Source of the DNA: Streptomyces sp. SAI-127
GTDB taxonomy: Bacteria > Actinomycetota > Actinomycetes > Streptomycetales > Streptomycetaceae
Direction: 5' to 3'
DNA length: 64,000 nucleotides
Assembly (NCBI RefSeq): GCF_029894425.1
Contig: NZ_JARXYJ010000001.1
Coordinates: forward strand, 9,196,501 to 9,260,500
Shown here one piece after another: positions 7,660-16,094 of the stretch. The position numbers and the translations under genes are program-made. Below the pieces are notes generated by a model. It saw only the letters and a program-made list of their open reading frames with translations. It was not told the DNA's origin and searched no databases. The first letter of the stretch is position 1. Every line of letters begins with the position of its first letter.

Positions 7660-8355
7660 ATGTCGAAGATCCTCTTTGTGATGACCGGTGCCGACCACTG
7701 GACCCTGGCCGACGGCACCCAGCACCCCACCGGCTTCTGGGCCGAGGAGGCCGTCGCCCCCTACGAGGCCTTCAAGGCCGCCGGACACGAGATCGTCGTG
7801 GCCACCCCGGGCGGTGTCGTGCCCACCGTGGACAAGGGCAGCCTCGCGGCCGAGGCCAACGGCGGCCAGGAGAACGCCGACCGCATCGCCGGAGTGCTCG
7901 CCTCGGCCGCCGAACTCCAGCAGCCGGTACGGCTGGAGGACGTGAACCTCGACGACTACGCGGCGGTCTTCTACCCCGGCGGCCACGGCCCGATGGAGGA
8001 CCTCGCGGTCGACGCGGACTCGGGCCGGCTGCTCACCCTCGCCCTGGAGAGCGGCAAGCCCCTCGGTGTCGTCTGCCACGCCCCCGCCGCCCTGCTCGCG
8101 GCGACGAAGACCGACGGCTCCAACGCGTTCGCCGGGCGCCGGGTGGCCGCCTTCACCAACGCCGAGGAGACCCAGGCGGGCCTCGCCGACAAGGCCAAGT
8201 GGCTGCTCCAGGACCGGCTCACCGAGGCCGGCGTCGAGGTCGACGTGGCCGAGCCCTGGGCACCGCATGTGATCGTCGACGGCAACCTGGTGACCGGGCA
8301 GAACCCGGCGTCCTCCGCGCCCCTCGCCGTCGAACTGCTGAAGAAGCTGGGCTGA
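7660..8355 (+). CDS. DJ-1/PfpI (Hsp31-like class I glutamine amidotransferase fold) protein
   Basis: A 231-residue cytosolic protein with the DJ-1/PfpI fold. The nucleophile elbow is GVVCHAPAALLAA with the catalytic Cys, followed by FAGRRVAAFTNAEE, and the acidic partner lies in YPGGHGPMEDLA. Members are glyoxalase III-type or deglycase/chaperone-like enzymes acting on reactive carbonyls; which activity applies here is not decidable. ATG 7660 opens SKILFVMTG, the conserved first strand; an in-frame ATG at 7633 is less likely. It is divergent from LysR and followed by an 11-bp stem-loop. Confidence 0.88.
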   Translation: MSKILFVMTGADHWTLADGTQHPTGFWAEEAVAPYEAFKAAGHEIVVATPGGVVPTVDKGSLAAEANGGQENADRIAGVLASAAELQQPVRLEDVNLDDYAAVFYPGGHGPMEDLAVDADSGRLLTLALESGKPLGVVCHAPAALLAATKTDGSNAFAGRRVAAFTNAEETQAGLADKAKWLLQDRLTEAGVEVDVAEPWAPHVIVDGNLVTGQNPASSAPLAVELLKKLG

Positions 8356-8362
8356 TTCCTCG

Positions 8363-8405
8363 GGCTCGGACCCCGACGGCCTGAGCGAAGGGCAGGGTCC
8401 GAGCC
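8363..8405. terminator. Stem-loop terminator after the DJ-1/PfpI gene
   Basis: Perfect 11-bp arms, GGCTCGGACCC (8363-8373) and GGGTCCGAGCC (8395-8405), enclose a 21-nt loop and begin 8 bp after the stop codon. Confidence 0.8.
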
Positions 8406-8441
8406 TCTGAGGCTCCTCAAGTCGCTTGGCGGGCACGGAAC

Positions 8442-8798
8442 ATGACCGTCACGATGAGCCGCATGTCGGGAATCGTGGGACTGAACAAGAAACACAACTT
8501 CGTGCTGCTCGTCCGGGACGCGGACGTCGTCGGAGCGGCCCTGCGCCAGGCGCTGGCCGAGGCTCCGCCCGAGGAACGCCCCGGGCTGGAACGCGCCATG
8601 GCACTCGTCGAGTCCACCGCCGCCGCCACCGAGGCCGGATTGCGCGCCCGCTGGGTCCGTTCCCGGTGGGCCGCCGTCGGCTTCACGGGCGACATCACCT
8701 CGGTCGCGGCGGTGCGGGCACTGCGCAAGGCGGAGCCGAAGCTGAGCCTGTTGGCGGCCGTGGAGTTGCAGAAGGAGGCGGTGGCCCACCCGGAGTGA
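8442..8798 (+). CDS. Small conserved-looking hypothetical protein
   Basis: 118 residues if the first ATG is used; ATGs at codons 5 and 8 (8454, 8463) are alternatives. The reading frame shows normal high-GC codon bias and has its own upstream gap after a terminator. It is soluble and mostly helical, with GLNKKHNFVLLVRDADVVG at the start and a C-terminal WVRSRWAAVGFTGDITSVAA segment. I do not recognise the family and see no catalytic motif or membrane segment. Confidence 0.6.
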   Translation: MTVTMSRMSGIVGLNKKHNFVLLVRDADVVGAALRQALAEAPPEERPGLERAMALVESTAAATEAGLRARWVRSRWAAVGFTGDITSVAAVRALRKAEPKLSLLAAVELQKEAVAHPE

Positions 8799-8826
8799 TC
8801 CGGCGGGCCTACGCCCTGTGCGCGCC

Positions 8827-10005
8827 TCAGCCCGCCGCGCGTCGGGTCAGCAGTGCGATGACCGCGGCGGTGGCGGCGAGCGCCGCGACGCTGGTGAGGG
8901 CGGCGGGGAGGGAGAACCAGTCGGCCATGAAGCCGATGGCGGGCGGGCCGAGGAGCATGCCGCCGTAGCCGAGGGTGGAGGCGATGGCCACTCCGTCGGG
9001 CCCGGCCAGCCTGCCCGCGCGCTCGACGGCGACGGGGAAGAGGTTGGCGAGACCGAGCCCGGTGATCATGAAGCCGAGGAGTGCCGCCCAGACGGAGGGG
9101 GCGAGGGCGCCGAGCAGCATGCCGAGCGCGGCCGTGGTGCCGCCGCCCACGAGCGTGCGGGTCTGGCCGAGTCGTTCGAGCAGCCTGGTACCGGTCAGCC
9201 TGCCGATGGTCATGGCGAGCGCGAAACACGAGTAACCGACCGCGGCGACGCCGGGAGTGGCGTCCAGGTCGTGCTCCAGATGCAGGGCGCTCCAGTCGGC
9301 CAGCGCGCCCTCGCCGTAGGCCGTGCACAGGGCGATCAGGCCGAAGGTGATGACGAGACCGCGGGTGCGGGTGCCCTGGCGACGGGGCGCGGACGTCTGC
9401 CGGGGCGCGTCCTGCGAGGGTGCCGGGGCCGGGATGCGCAGCAGGGTCCGGCCCGCGACGGCGGTGACGAGCAGACCGATCACGGTGAGGCCGAACAGGT
9501 GCCGTGTGGGGGACAGGGCTCCGGCGACCAGCCCGCCGAGCCCGGCGCCGAGCATTCCGCCCAGGCTGAAGGCGGCGTGGAAGCTGGGCATGATGGGCCG
9601 CCGCAGAGCGCCCACGAGATCGACCGCGGCGCTGTTGAACGCGACGTTGATGCTGCCGTACGCGGCGCCGAAGATCAGCAGTACGGCCCCGAGTGCCACC
9701 GCGGAGTGGGTGAGCGGCGGCAGCGCGACGCTGAGGGAGAGCAGGACGGCGCAGACGACGGTGACCCGGTGGGTGCCGTAACGGCGGCAGAGGCGGCCGG
9801 TGAGCATCATGGTGATCACCGCACCGGCCGAGACGCCGAGGAGGGCGAGGCCGAGGGCGCTGGCGGAGGCGCCGGTCTGTTCCTTGATCGCGGGGATACG
9901 GACGACCCACCCGGCGAAGACGAAGCCGTCGAGGGCGAAGAAGACGGTGAGGGCGATACGGAGTCGGGTGAGGCTGTTGTCCGGCACGGCGATGCGCGTT
10001 CGCAT
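8827..10005 (-). CDS. MFS transporter (12-TMS, YbjJ/fucose-permease-like)
   Basis: A 392-residue MFS protein with about 12 membrane segments. The N-terminal half has FFALDGFVFAGWVVRIPAIK and LTGRLCRRYGTHRVT (motif A-like). The YGSINVAFNSAAVDL and GLGLANLFPVAVERAG segments resemble the FucP/YbjJ branch that is sometimes annotated as sugar or inner-membrane exporters. The substrate is unknown. ATG 10003-10005 is chosen because the upstream 45 residues are unconserved and cross an A/T-rich promoter with an inverted repeat. It is followed by the convergent small gene at 8442-8798. Confidence 0.85.
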   Translation of the reverse strand: MRTRIAVPDNSLTRLRIALTVFFALDGFVFAGWVVRIPAIKEQTGASASALGLALLGVSAGAVITMMLTGRLCRRYGTHRVTVVCAVLLSLSVALPPLTHSAVALGAVLLIFGAAYGSINVAFNSAAVDLVGALRRPIMPSFHAAFSLGGMLGAGLGGLVAGALSPTRHLFGLTVIGLLVTAVAGRTLLRIPAPAPSQDAPRQTSAPRRQGTRTRGLVITFGLIALCTAYGEGALADWSALHLEHDLDATPGVAAVGYSCFALAMTIGRLTGTRLLERLGQTRTLVGGGTTAALGMLLGALAPSVWAALLGFMITGLGLANLFPVAVERAGRLAGPDGVAIASTLGYGGMLLGPPAIGFMADWFSLPAALTSVAALAATAAVIALLTRRAAG

Positions 10006-10280
10006 TTTGTTTATTAGCGGCACAAAGTCAGCGTAGGCGTGTGCTCGATTGTCGGCAAGGGTGTTCGGGTGAGCGGGGGTGTGGGCCGTCCGGCCGACGG
10101 ACCCGATGACCACCGCCATCAGATCTGCACCCATCTGCATGCCAATTTCACTCGGTTACTGGCGAGTCGCGCGCGGTGACGTTGGATGCTGGAAGGCACG
10201 GAGCTGCCAGGCGGTTGGCTCAGGGCGGTTCCTTGAGGGCGAGAGGAGCGCTCCTGGTGGTGCCTGGAGCACGTGGTGTC
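10006..10280. promoter_or_regulatory. Divergent intergenic region with a TTTGT...ACAAA inverted repeat
   Basis: This 275-bp gap separates the MFS gene from the AraC-type gene. TTTGT (10006-10010) and ACAAA (10022-10026) form an A/T-rich inverted repeat abutting the MFS start, a plausible operator. I see no supported gene in the rest; short frames here lack codon bias. Confidence 0.4.
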
Positions 10281-11177
10281 ATGGCCGGGGCGGGTCCCGT
10301 CGAGGTCGCGCGGCTCGGTGGGCTGTGGCGGGTGAGCCGGCCCTGGCATCCGGGGTTACGGCCGTACTTACGCAGTTACGTCGGCTACTGGGAAGCGGTG
10401 GCCACACCGTACGAGGCACGGTTGGTGCCGACGGGGCGCGCGACCCTGTTGATCAGTCTCGCTGAGCCGTTCTCGCAGGTGCGGCGGCTGGGCGTGCCGG
10501 ACGCGGGCAGCGGGAACATCGGGTCGCTGGTGGTGGGACTGGAGGACCGGCCCGCGATCTGTACCCATCCCGGCGGCCAGGAGGCGATCCGGGTGGAGTT
10601 CACGCCCCTGGGTGCGTACCGGCTGTTCGGCCTGCCGATGAGCGAGTTGACGAATCTGGCCGTCGGGATACGGGACGTTCTGGGTCCCGACGCCGGGGTG
10701 TTGGTGGAGCGGATGGCGGACACTCCCGACTGGGCCGCCAGGTTCGACCTGCTGGACGCGGCGCTGCTCGCCCGGCTCGAGTACGGCCCGCAGCCCACGC
10801 CCGAGGTGGGACGCGCCTGGCAATTGCTCGCCGGCAGCGCGGGGACGATCCCGATCGCCCGTATCGCCGCCGAAGTGGGCTGGAGCCAGGGATACCTGAT
10901 CCGCCGGTTCACTCAGCAGATCGGGCTCACCCCCAAGGCGTCCGCCCGGGTGCTGCGCTTCCGTCACGCCGTGGCCTTGCTCGGTCGCGGGGCCACGAGC
11001 CTGACCGAGATCTCCACGGCCTGCGGCTTCTACGATCAGGCGCACCTCAACCGCGAGTTCCGGGCGATCGCCGGGACCACGCCCGGACAGATGGTGGCCT
11101 CGCGACGCGTGGAGGGGGCGATGGCTCTCACCACGAGTGCAAATTTGTCCAAGACCGCGTCGACTGCGGGCCTATAG
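10281..11177 (+). CDS. AraC-family regulator with two TTA codons
   Basis: About 298 residues. The N-terminal half has the DUF6597-type sensor pattern (RPYLRSYVGYWEA, then ARLVPTGRATLLISL). The C-terminal AraC/XylS domain contains two HTHs: IARIAAEVGWSQGYLIRRFT and LTEISTACGFYDQAHLNREF, then GTTPGQM. Two leucines in HPGLRPYLRSY are TTA codons (10356-10358 and 10368-10370). In Streptomyces TTA codons are rare and make translation depend on the bldA tRNA, so this gene is probably expressed late in development. Start at ATG 10281; the earlier frame from 10176 would include non-conserved sequence. A small membrane-protein gene follows 84 bp downstream. Confidence 0.88.
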   Translation: MAGAGPVEVARLGGLWRVSRPWHPGLRPYLRSYVGYWEAVATPYEARLVPTGRATLLISLAEPFSQVRRLGVPDAGSGNIGSLVVGLEDRPAICTHPGGQEAIRVEFTPLGAYRLFGLPMSELTNLAVGIRDVLGPDAGVLVERMADTPDWAARFDLLDAALLARLEYGPQPTPEVGRAWQLLAGSAGTIPIARIAAEVGWSQGYLIRRFTQQIGLTPKASARVLRFRHAVALLGRGATSLTEISTACGFYDQAHLNREFRAIAGTTPGQMVASRRVEGAMALTTSANLSKTASTAGL

Positions 11178-11261
11178 CGTGCCCGCTTGTACAACCGATG
11201 GCCGGTCGGATGGCGCGGGGGACCGTCCGACCGGTCGGCCCACGCCGTCCGACGCCCGCAG

Positions 11262-11579
11262 ATGATGCCGGCCGGCCAGGACACGTCCATCGACTCAGGA
11301 ACCGGATTGACCGACAACGGCGTACGGCCGTGCAGGAGTTCGCCCGCCGCGCCCCACGGCGTCTCCCCGGAGCAACGGGCCGTACTGGAGACGAGGGGCA
11401 GGCGCGCCATCGAGTTCGGCGCGGCCTGGTTCATCGGGGGCCTGCTCGTCGCCGTCGTCACCCTTGGGCAAGCCCAGGGAGCGGGCGTCTACTTCGTGGT
11501 CTGGCTGCCGATGCTCTACGGCGTCCACCGGATCGTCTCCGGTTTCCACCTCATCAGGAAGAGCCGAGAGCTCTCGTAG
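11262..11579 (+). CDS. Small two-helix membrane protein, uncharacterised
   Basis: About 105 residues (ATG 11262; ATG 11265 and TTG 11307 also possible). After a polar N-terminus, RRAIEFGAAWFIGGLLVAVV and YFVVWLPMLYGVHRIVSGF form two hydrophobic helices, with a basic tail HLIRKSREL. The pattern resembles small Streptomyces membrane proteins of unknown role. It lies downstream of the AraC gene on the same strand and could be its target. A 12-bp stem-loop follows directly. Confidence 0.55.
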   Translation: MMPAGQDTSIDSGTGLTDNGVRPCRSSPAAPHGVSPEQRAVLETRGRRAIEFGAAWFIGGLLVAVVTLGQAQGAGVYFVVWLPMLYGVHRIVSGFHLIRKSRELS

Positions 11580-11585
11580 GCCTCC

Positions 11586-11623
11586 TGGGTGTCCATGGCC
11601 GAGGACGCGGTCATGGACACCCA
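11586..11623. terminator. Strong stem-loop between convergent genes
   Basis: TGGGTGTCCATG (11586-11597) and CATGGACACCCA (11612-11623) pair perfectly over 12 bp around a 14-nt loop. It lies between the small membrane protein gene and the end of the convergent ABC operon, and could terminate both. Confidence 0.85.
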
Positions 11624-11659
11624 CCGGACAGCCGTAGGCGGCTGCCGCGGTCGCGGACG

Positions 11660-12562
11660 TCAGGGCGATGAGGGTTCGGTGGCGGCCACGGGTGCGGTGA
11701 GGTCCTGCTCCTCGGGGAGGGCTTCGGTGTCGACGCCGCGGACCTGGGACAACTCGTGTTTGAGGGCGGCGAGTTCGGCGCCGCCGGCCATGTGGTTGGT
11801 CAGCTCCTCCAGGGTGATCTGGTCGCGGGAGGCGGACAGTTCCATGGTGCCCAGGCGCAGCACGCTGAAGTGGTCGCCGACCATGTAGGCGTGGTGGGGG
11901 TTGTGGGTGATGAAGATGACGCCCAGGCCGCGGTCGCGGGCGGCGGCCACGTACTTGAGGACCACGCCGGACTGTTTGACGCCCAGTGCGGCGGTGGGCT
12001 CGTCCAGGATGAGGACGCGGGCGCCGAAGTAGACGGCGCGGGCGATGGCCACGCACTGGCGCTGGCCGCCGGAGAGGGTGCCGATGGGCTGTTCGAGGTC
12101 GTCGAGGATGATGCCCATCTCGCGCAGTTCGTGGTCGGCGGTCTTCTTCATCCTCTCGATGTCCAGGCGGCGGACGGGCCAGGGGCCCTTGGTCATCTCG
12201 GAGCCGAGGAAGAAGTTGCGCCATACCGGCATCAGGGGGACCACGGCGAGGTCCTGGTAGACGGTGGCGATGCCCTTGTCGAGGGCCTCGCGCGGGGTGG
12301 AGAACCGTACCGAGGTGTTGTCGACGAGGAACTCGCCCTCGGTGTGCTGGTGCAGGCCGGAGATGATTTTGATGAGGGTGGACTTGCCGGCGCCGTTGTC
12401 GCCCAGTACGCAGGTGACCTGGCTGGGGTGCACCTTCAGGCTGACTCCGTGCAGGGCGCGGATGTTGCCGTAGGACTTGCCCGTGGCCTTCAGTTCGACG
12501 ACCGGGGTGTCGTCCGGGACTCCCGTGTCCCTGGTGAGCGTGTTCTCGTGGGTCGTTGTCAT
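11660..12562 (-). CDS. Sugar ABC importer ATP-binding protein, single NBD
   Basis: A 300-residue ATPase with one nucleotide-binding domain: Walker [11 protein letters not shown]-loop [10 protein letters not shown], signature LSGGQRQ, Walker [12 protein letters not shown] and switch His in FITHN. Ribose-type importers usually have a double NBD of about 500 residues (RbsA). A single NBD of this length is typical of the FrcA branch (fructose/ribose/mannose importer of rhizobia and actinomycetes). It is the third gene of a binding protein-permease-ATPase operon, 7 nt after the permease stop. The last 40 residues are acidic and variable. Confidence 0.92.
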   Translation of the reverse strand: MTTTHENTLTRDTGVPDDTPVVELKATGKSYGNIRALHGVSLKVHPSQVTCVLGDNGAGKSTLIKIISGLHQHTEGEFLVDNTSVRFSTPREALDKGIATVYQDLAVVPLMPVWRNFFLGSEMTKGPWPVRRLDIERMKKTADHELREMGIILDDLEQPIGTLSGGQRQCVAIARAVYFGARVLILDEPTAALGVKQSGVVLKYVAAARDRGLGVIFITHNPHHAYMVGDHFSVLRLGTMELSASRDQITLEELTNHMAGGAELAALKHELSQVRGVDTEALPEEQDLTAPVAATEPSSP

Positions 12563-12569
12563 AGTGCGG

Positions 12570-13649
12570 TTACCTCCGGGTCGCGGTGCGGCTGACCCAC
12601 AGATTGATCATGACGGCGCCGAGCAGCATCACGCCGAGGAAGGCCTTGAACCAGTCCGGGTTCCAGCCGGCGTAGACGATGCCCTGCTGGACCATGCCGA
12701 ACATGAACGCCCCGAAGACCGGGCCGATCGCCGAGCCCGCGCCGCCGGTCAGCAGACAGCCACCGATCACCGCCGCGGAGATGTAGATCAGTTCCTGGCC
12801 CACGCCCTCGCCGGACTGCACGGTGTTGAAGGAGAACAGGTTGTGCATGCCGACGAACCAGGCCCCGAAACCGACCAGCATGAACAGGCTGATCTTCGTG
12901 AAGGTGACCGGCACGCCCACCGCCCGCGCGGAGTCCTTGTTGCCGCCCACCGCGAAGACCCAGTTGCCGTACCGGGTGCGCAGCAGCACCCAGGTGGCGA
13001 TCGCGGCGAACACCAGCCAGTACACAATCGTGATCTTGATCTGGACGCCGCCGACCTCGAAGGAACTCGCGAAGACCTTCTTGGCCTGGTCGAAGCCGTC
13101 CATGTTGCTGATGTCGTCGGTGGCCACGTTCCCGGTCACCAGCTTGGTCACCGCCAGGTTGACACCCTGCAGGATCAAGAACGTGCCCAGCGTGATCAGG
13201 AAGCTGGGCAGACCGGTCCTGACCACCAGCCAGCCGTTGAGGAACCCGATCGCCAGCGCCACCAGCAGCGCCACCACGATGCCCGCCCACACGTTCAGGG
13301 TGAGCTGGAAGGCGAACATGCTCGCGGTCAGCGCGGAGGTGATCACCGCGACACCCGACGACAGGTCGAACTCCCCGCCGATCATCAGCAGCGCCACCGG
13401 CAACGCCATGATCCCGATGGTGGACGACTGGTACAGGATGTTCGCCATCGAACTGCCGTCCCGCACCGGCGGAGCGGCGATCAGGAAGAACACCCACACC
13501 GCCACCGCACCCAGGAACACCCCGACCTCCGGACGCGCCAACAGGCGCAGCGCCAGGGATCGTTCCGCGGTCCGGCCGTCCTTGACCTTGCCCGGGCCGG
13601 AGGCCGGCGGTGTGGTCACCGCCGGCTCGGCGTGCTGGGTCATACCCAT
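12570..13649 (-). CDS. Sugar ABC importer permease (RbsC/FrcC type)
   Basis: A 359-residue permease of the BPD_transp_2 family with about 8-10 membrane segments. [20 protein letters not shown] is the conserved GGIDLSVG-like loop, and [18 protein letters not shown] follows. The coupling region [16 protein letters not shown] matches the family's AxGGNxxAAxxxGI. It starts with ATG (13647-13649) overlapping the stop of the binding-protein gene (TGATG), so translation is coupled. ATG 13641-13643 is an alternative start. It imports a monosaccharide with the proteins encoded on either side. Confidence 0.92.
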   Translation of the reverse strand: MGMTQHAEPAVTTPPASGPGKVKDGRTAERSLALRLLARPEVGVFLGAVAVWVFFLIAAPPVRDGSSMANILYQSSTIGIMALPVALLMIGGEFDLSSGVAVITSALTASMFAFQLTLNVWAGIVVALLVALAIGFLNGWLVVRTGLPSFLITLGTFLILQGVNLAVTKLVTGNVATDDISNMDGFDQAKKVFASSFEVGGVQIKITIVYWLVFAAIATWVLLRTRYGNWVFAVGGNKDSARAVGVPVTFTKISLFMLVGFGAWFVGMHNLFSFNTVQSGEGVGQELIYISAAVIGGCLLTGGAGSAIGPVFGAFMFGMVQQGIVYAGWNPDWFKAFLGVMLLGAVMINLWVSRTATRR

Positions 13650-14656
13650 CACCTGGTGCCCTTCGCCGCGAACTCGGCCACGGTGGCGGCGTTCTCCTTG
13701 GTGATGAAGGCCGGGCCGGTCAGTACCGGAGCTGTTCCGCCGCCGCTGACATTGCCGTTGTTCTTGTAGAGCCACAGGGCGTCGACGGCCAGGTAGCCCT
13801 GGAGGTAGGGCTGCTGGTCGACGGCGAACTCGATGGAGCCGTTCTGGACGGCGGCGACGAGGTCCTTGTTGAGGTCGAAGGTGGCGACCTTGGCCTTGCT
13901 GCCGGCGTCCTTGATGGACTGGATGGCGGTGAGGGCGAAGGGGGCGCCGAGGGTCACGACCTGGTCGATGCTGGAGTCCTGCTGGAGCTTGGCGGTGATG
14001 GTGGACTTCACGGAGGGCATGTCGGTGCCGGTGACGTAGATCTTGTCGGTCTTGCCGGAGAAGCCCTTGGCGAGGCCCGCGCAGCGGGATTCCAGGGCGA
14101 CCTGGCCCTGGGACTGGACGACGCACAGGGCGTGCTTGGCGCCGAGGGTGTTGAGGCGTTCGCCGAAGGCATGGCCGGCGATGTTCTCGTCCTGGCCGAA
14201 GTACTCCAGCATGCCCAGCTTCTTCCAGTCGTCCAGGCCGGAGTTGAAGCCGGTGACCGGGATGCCGGCCTTCTCGGCCTTGGCCACGACGGCCTTCATG
14301 GCGTCGGGTTTGGCGGCGGTCAGGGCGATGCCGTCGACTTTCTGGTCGATGGCGTTCTGGACGAGGTTGGCCTGGGCGCCGGCGCTGGGGTCGGCCGAGT
14401 AGACGAGCTTGATGTTGTCCTTGGCGGCCGCGGCCTGAGCGCCCTTGCGAATGAGGTCCCAGAAGGTGTCGCCGGGCTCGGCGTGGGTGATCATGGCGAT
14501 GGTCATCCGGGGGGTGCTCGCCTTGCCCGCGGAGGCGCCGTCCGCGCTGTTGTCCTCGGACTGTTTGCCGCCGGAGCTGCTGGAACAGCCGGCGGCGAGC
14601 AGGGTGCCCGCCAGGACGGTCGCGGCCAGGGCGGCGGCTCGGTGGTTTCTGTGCAT
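13649..14656 (-). CDS. Sugar ABC importer substrate-binding lipoprotein
   Basis: A 335-residue Peripla_BP_4 (RbsB/FrcB-like) lipoprotein. The signal ends in LLAAGCSSSS with the lipobox Cys, followed by a Ser/Gly/Asp-rich linker. The mature domain begins MTIAMITHAEPGDTFWDLI and shows DGIALTAAKPDAMK, FGQDENIAGHAFGERL and IDQVVTLGAPFALTAIQ, the hinge and pocket segments of this fold. The start at ATG 14654-14656 has GAGGTG upstream. First gene of the operon. The upstream region carries a 13-bp direct repeat (14816-14841) likely to be an operator. The specific sugar is unknown; fructose or a pentose is plausible from the FrcA-like ATPase. Confidence 0.9.
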   Translation of the reverse strand: MHRNHRAAALAATVLAGTLLAAGCSSSSGGKQSEDNSADGASAGKASTPRMTIAMITHAEPGDTFWDLIRKGAQAAAAKDNIKLVYSADPSAGAQANLVQNAIDQKVDGIALTAAKPDAMKAVVAKAEKAGIPVTGFNSGLDDWKKLGMLEYFGQDENIAGHAFGERLNTLGAKHALCVVQSQGQVALESRCAGLAKGFSGKTDKIYVTGTDMPSVKSTITAKLQQDSSIDQVVTLGAPFALTAIQSIKDAGSKAKVATFDLNKDLVAAVQNGSIEFAVDQQPYLQGYLAVDALWLYKNNGNVSGGGTAPVLTGPAFITKENAATVAEFAAKGTR

Positions 14657-14815
14657 GTCCCTTGCACCTCGCTGTGCTGTTCGAATGGGAATGAGGATCC
14701 GGCGTCGACAAAGGAGTTCCGCCCGGTCCGGAGAGCGCGGGCAAGCGGCTTGGAGCGCCTTGTGCGGCGGGAGATGTCGTCGCGGCAGCCGTGGGTGTGG
14801 GCCGCGCATCGGGCT

Positions 14816-14841
14816 ACTAGAGCGCGTTACTAGTGCGCGCT
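14816..14841. promoter_or_regulatory. Tandem 13-bp repeat upstream of the sugar importer, probable operator
   Basis: ACTAGAGCGCGTT (14816-14828) is followed directly by ACTAGTGCGCGCT (14829-14841). Within this, AGCGCG and CGCGCT form an inverted repeat with a 9-nt spacer. It lies about 160 bp upstream of the binding-protein start in the only long non-coding stretch before it. A LacI, ROK or DeoR-type regulator is likely, but none is encoded next to it. Confidence 0.5.
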
Positions 14842-14932
14842 AGGTGGTCGTACTATGAAATGCCCCGCTGGTGATGTCAATAGATTTGTCAGGACGTATC
14901 GACAAGCTCCGCGGGTCGCCCCGAGTTCCTCG

Positions 14933-14981
14933 CGGTCTGCGGTCTGCGGGTTGCGGGTTGCGGGCTGTGGGCTGTGGCCCC
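14933..14981. repeat. Heptanucleotide tandem repeat
   Basis: Seven 7-mers run head to tail: CGGTCTG twice, CGGGTTG twice, CGGGCTG, TGGGCTG and a degenerate TGGCCCC. It appears to be a slippage product in non-coding DNA next to pseudogenes. Confidence 0.75.
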
Positions 14982-15107
14982 GGCGAGGCCGCGGCCGCCT
15001 CGGTGATGTGTGCCGGCCGCCAGGATGTGGGCCAGGCCTGCTCGGGACGGGTGGCGACGAGATCGTGCCCGACGGGCACCCGGCCCACGGTGATCTGTCC
15101 CTGTTCC

Positions 15108-15352
15108 GTGAACGAGCCCCTGCCGGTCACCGACGCGGTGAGGAACATCGCCACCGGCGCCGCGAGCGTGACGGCCGTCGCCTACGCCTTCCTGGCCCCG
15201 TCGACTGGGACGGCCGTGGCCGCGCTGGGCCTTGGTTGCCTACCGGGCGGCTGTATCGGCCCGATCGTCATGCGGCGACTCCCGAGAGGCCGCTACGGAT
15301 CGCCAGCGCCCTGGCCGGCCTGGCCGTCTCTCTGTGGCAGCGGGCGGTTGAG
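15108..15352 (+). pseudogene. Remnant of a TauE/SafE-family sulfite exporter-like permease (C-terminus)
   Basis: One frame (to about 15283) reads PVTDAVRNIATGAASVTAVA, then AALGLGCLPGGCIGPIVMRR LP. It continues in another frame from about 15284 as ERPLRIASALAGLAVSLW. Read across a single frameshift, this matches the last 80 or so residues of TauE/SafE permeases (the NAVKN-like helix, GGxxGxxVxRRLPxxxLR, final helix). The N-terminal two thirds are not found upstream. So this is a truncated, frameshifted relic. Limits are approximate. Confidence 0.6.
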
Positions 15353-15367
15353 AACCCGTGCAGGCGT

Positions 15368-15916
15368 TCACTGTGCCGACCGCGGCACCGCCGATTCGAT
15401 CTTCGAGCGAACCTCCGCCGGGACAGCGGCACCGAGCAGCTGATCGCATCGACGGCCGGCGTGTCGTACCGCAGGGCGGACCCGAACCCGGCGATACCGA
15501 CGACCGTCTCTTCCCGGTCGACCGAGTAGCCACGCGCCCTTACCTCCGCGAGATCGGCCAGCAGAGTGGCCCGAGCGGTATGCGCGTTGGCCGTGAGGGC
15601 CCTCAACGGTTCGTCACCGAGCGGGAGTTCGTCGTCTTGACGCTCCGCGAGCAGGGCCTTGCCGAATGCCCCGGCGTTACGCGGGCACCCGTCGGCCCAC
15701 GCGGCTGATCGTGCGCAGGTAGTCGTGCGACTCCCGTGTCGCCAGGTAGACCACGTCCGAACCGTCCAGTCGCGCAAGGCGGATGGTCTCGCCGAGCGCG
15801 TCCGACGCCTCGTCGAGATACGGCCGCACCAGCCTCGGAGAGTTCGCCGCAACCGCGCATGCCGCGACGGTACGGACCGTCGATTTCACCTCGGGTACGC
15901 CCGCGCGCTGCGGCAT
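15368..15916 (-). pseudogene. IclR-family regulator remnant: HTH deleted, two frameshifts
   Basis: From ATG 15914-15916 the frame reads VPEVKSTVRTV, the usual opening of sugar-acid IclR regulators. It then jumps in frame to SPRLVRPYLDEASDALGETI, which lies in the effector domain. About 100 residues, including the whole winged HTH, are missing. The effector domain continues (LARLDGSDVVYLATRESHDY, ISRVGRRVPA) until a stop near 15679. It resumes in a second frame (NAGAFGKALLAE ... SVDREETVVGIAGFG) and near 15430 in a third (PAEVRSKIESAVPRSAQ, stop 15368-15370). It cannot bind DNA. It sits beside the glucarate operon and was probably its regulator. Confidence 0.75.
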
Positions 15917-15981
15917 GGGCCGATCCTGAGTCGATTCGTGCACACCCCATTGACCCCGGTGAGCTCCGCATCTAGCCTCCG

Positions 15982-16014
15982 TCCTCATATGTAGACAACG
16001 TCTTTGTATGAGGA
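15982..16014. promoter_or_regulatory. 33-bp palindrome upstream of the glucarate operon
   Basis: Outer arms TCCTCATA (15982-15989) and TATGAGGA (16007-16014) are perfect 8-bp complements. The centre contains AGAC-AAC-GTCT (15993-16003). The site lies 80 bp before the GntP-type permease start, in A/T-rich sequence. It is a likely operator for a GntR- or IclR-type repressor of sugar-acid genes. The neighbouring IclR gene is dead, so any regulator must act from elsewhere. Confidence 0.65.
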
Positions 16015-16094
16015 TCGTGTTCAGCGGAGTGACTAGTACGGGTGCTCCGGTGAACTCACCTCACCGCACTGCCAGTTCAAAGGAGAACTGACAC

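Larger units (their letters stand above)
14657..15107. other. Non-coding or decayed region
   Basis: Apart from the tandem operator (14816-14841) and a heptamer repeat (14933-14981) I see no gene with proper codon bias here. It holds the promoter of the leftward ABC operon and grades into pseudogene remnants on the right. Confidence 0.5.

Noticed and set aside
14840..15154. Minus-strand 104-residue frame upstream of the sugar importer
   Set aside because: A small protein-like stretch (GHDLVATRPEQAWPTSWRPA) is present but the rest is low complexity over the heptamer repeat; no start signal or family recognised.
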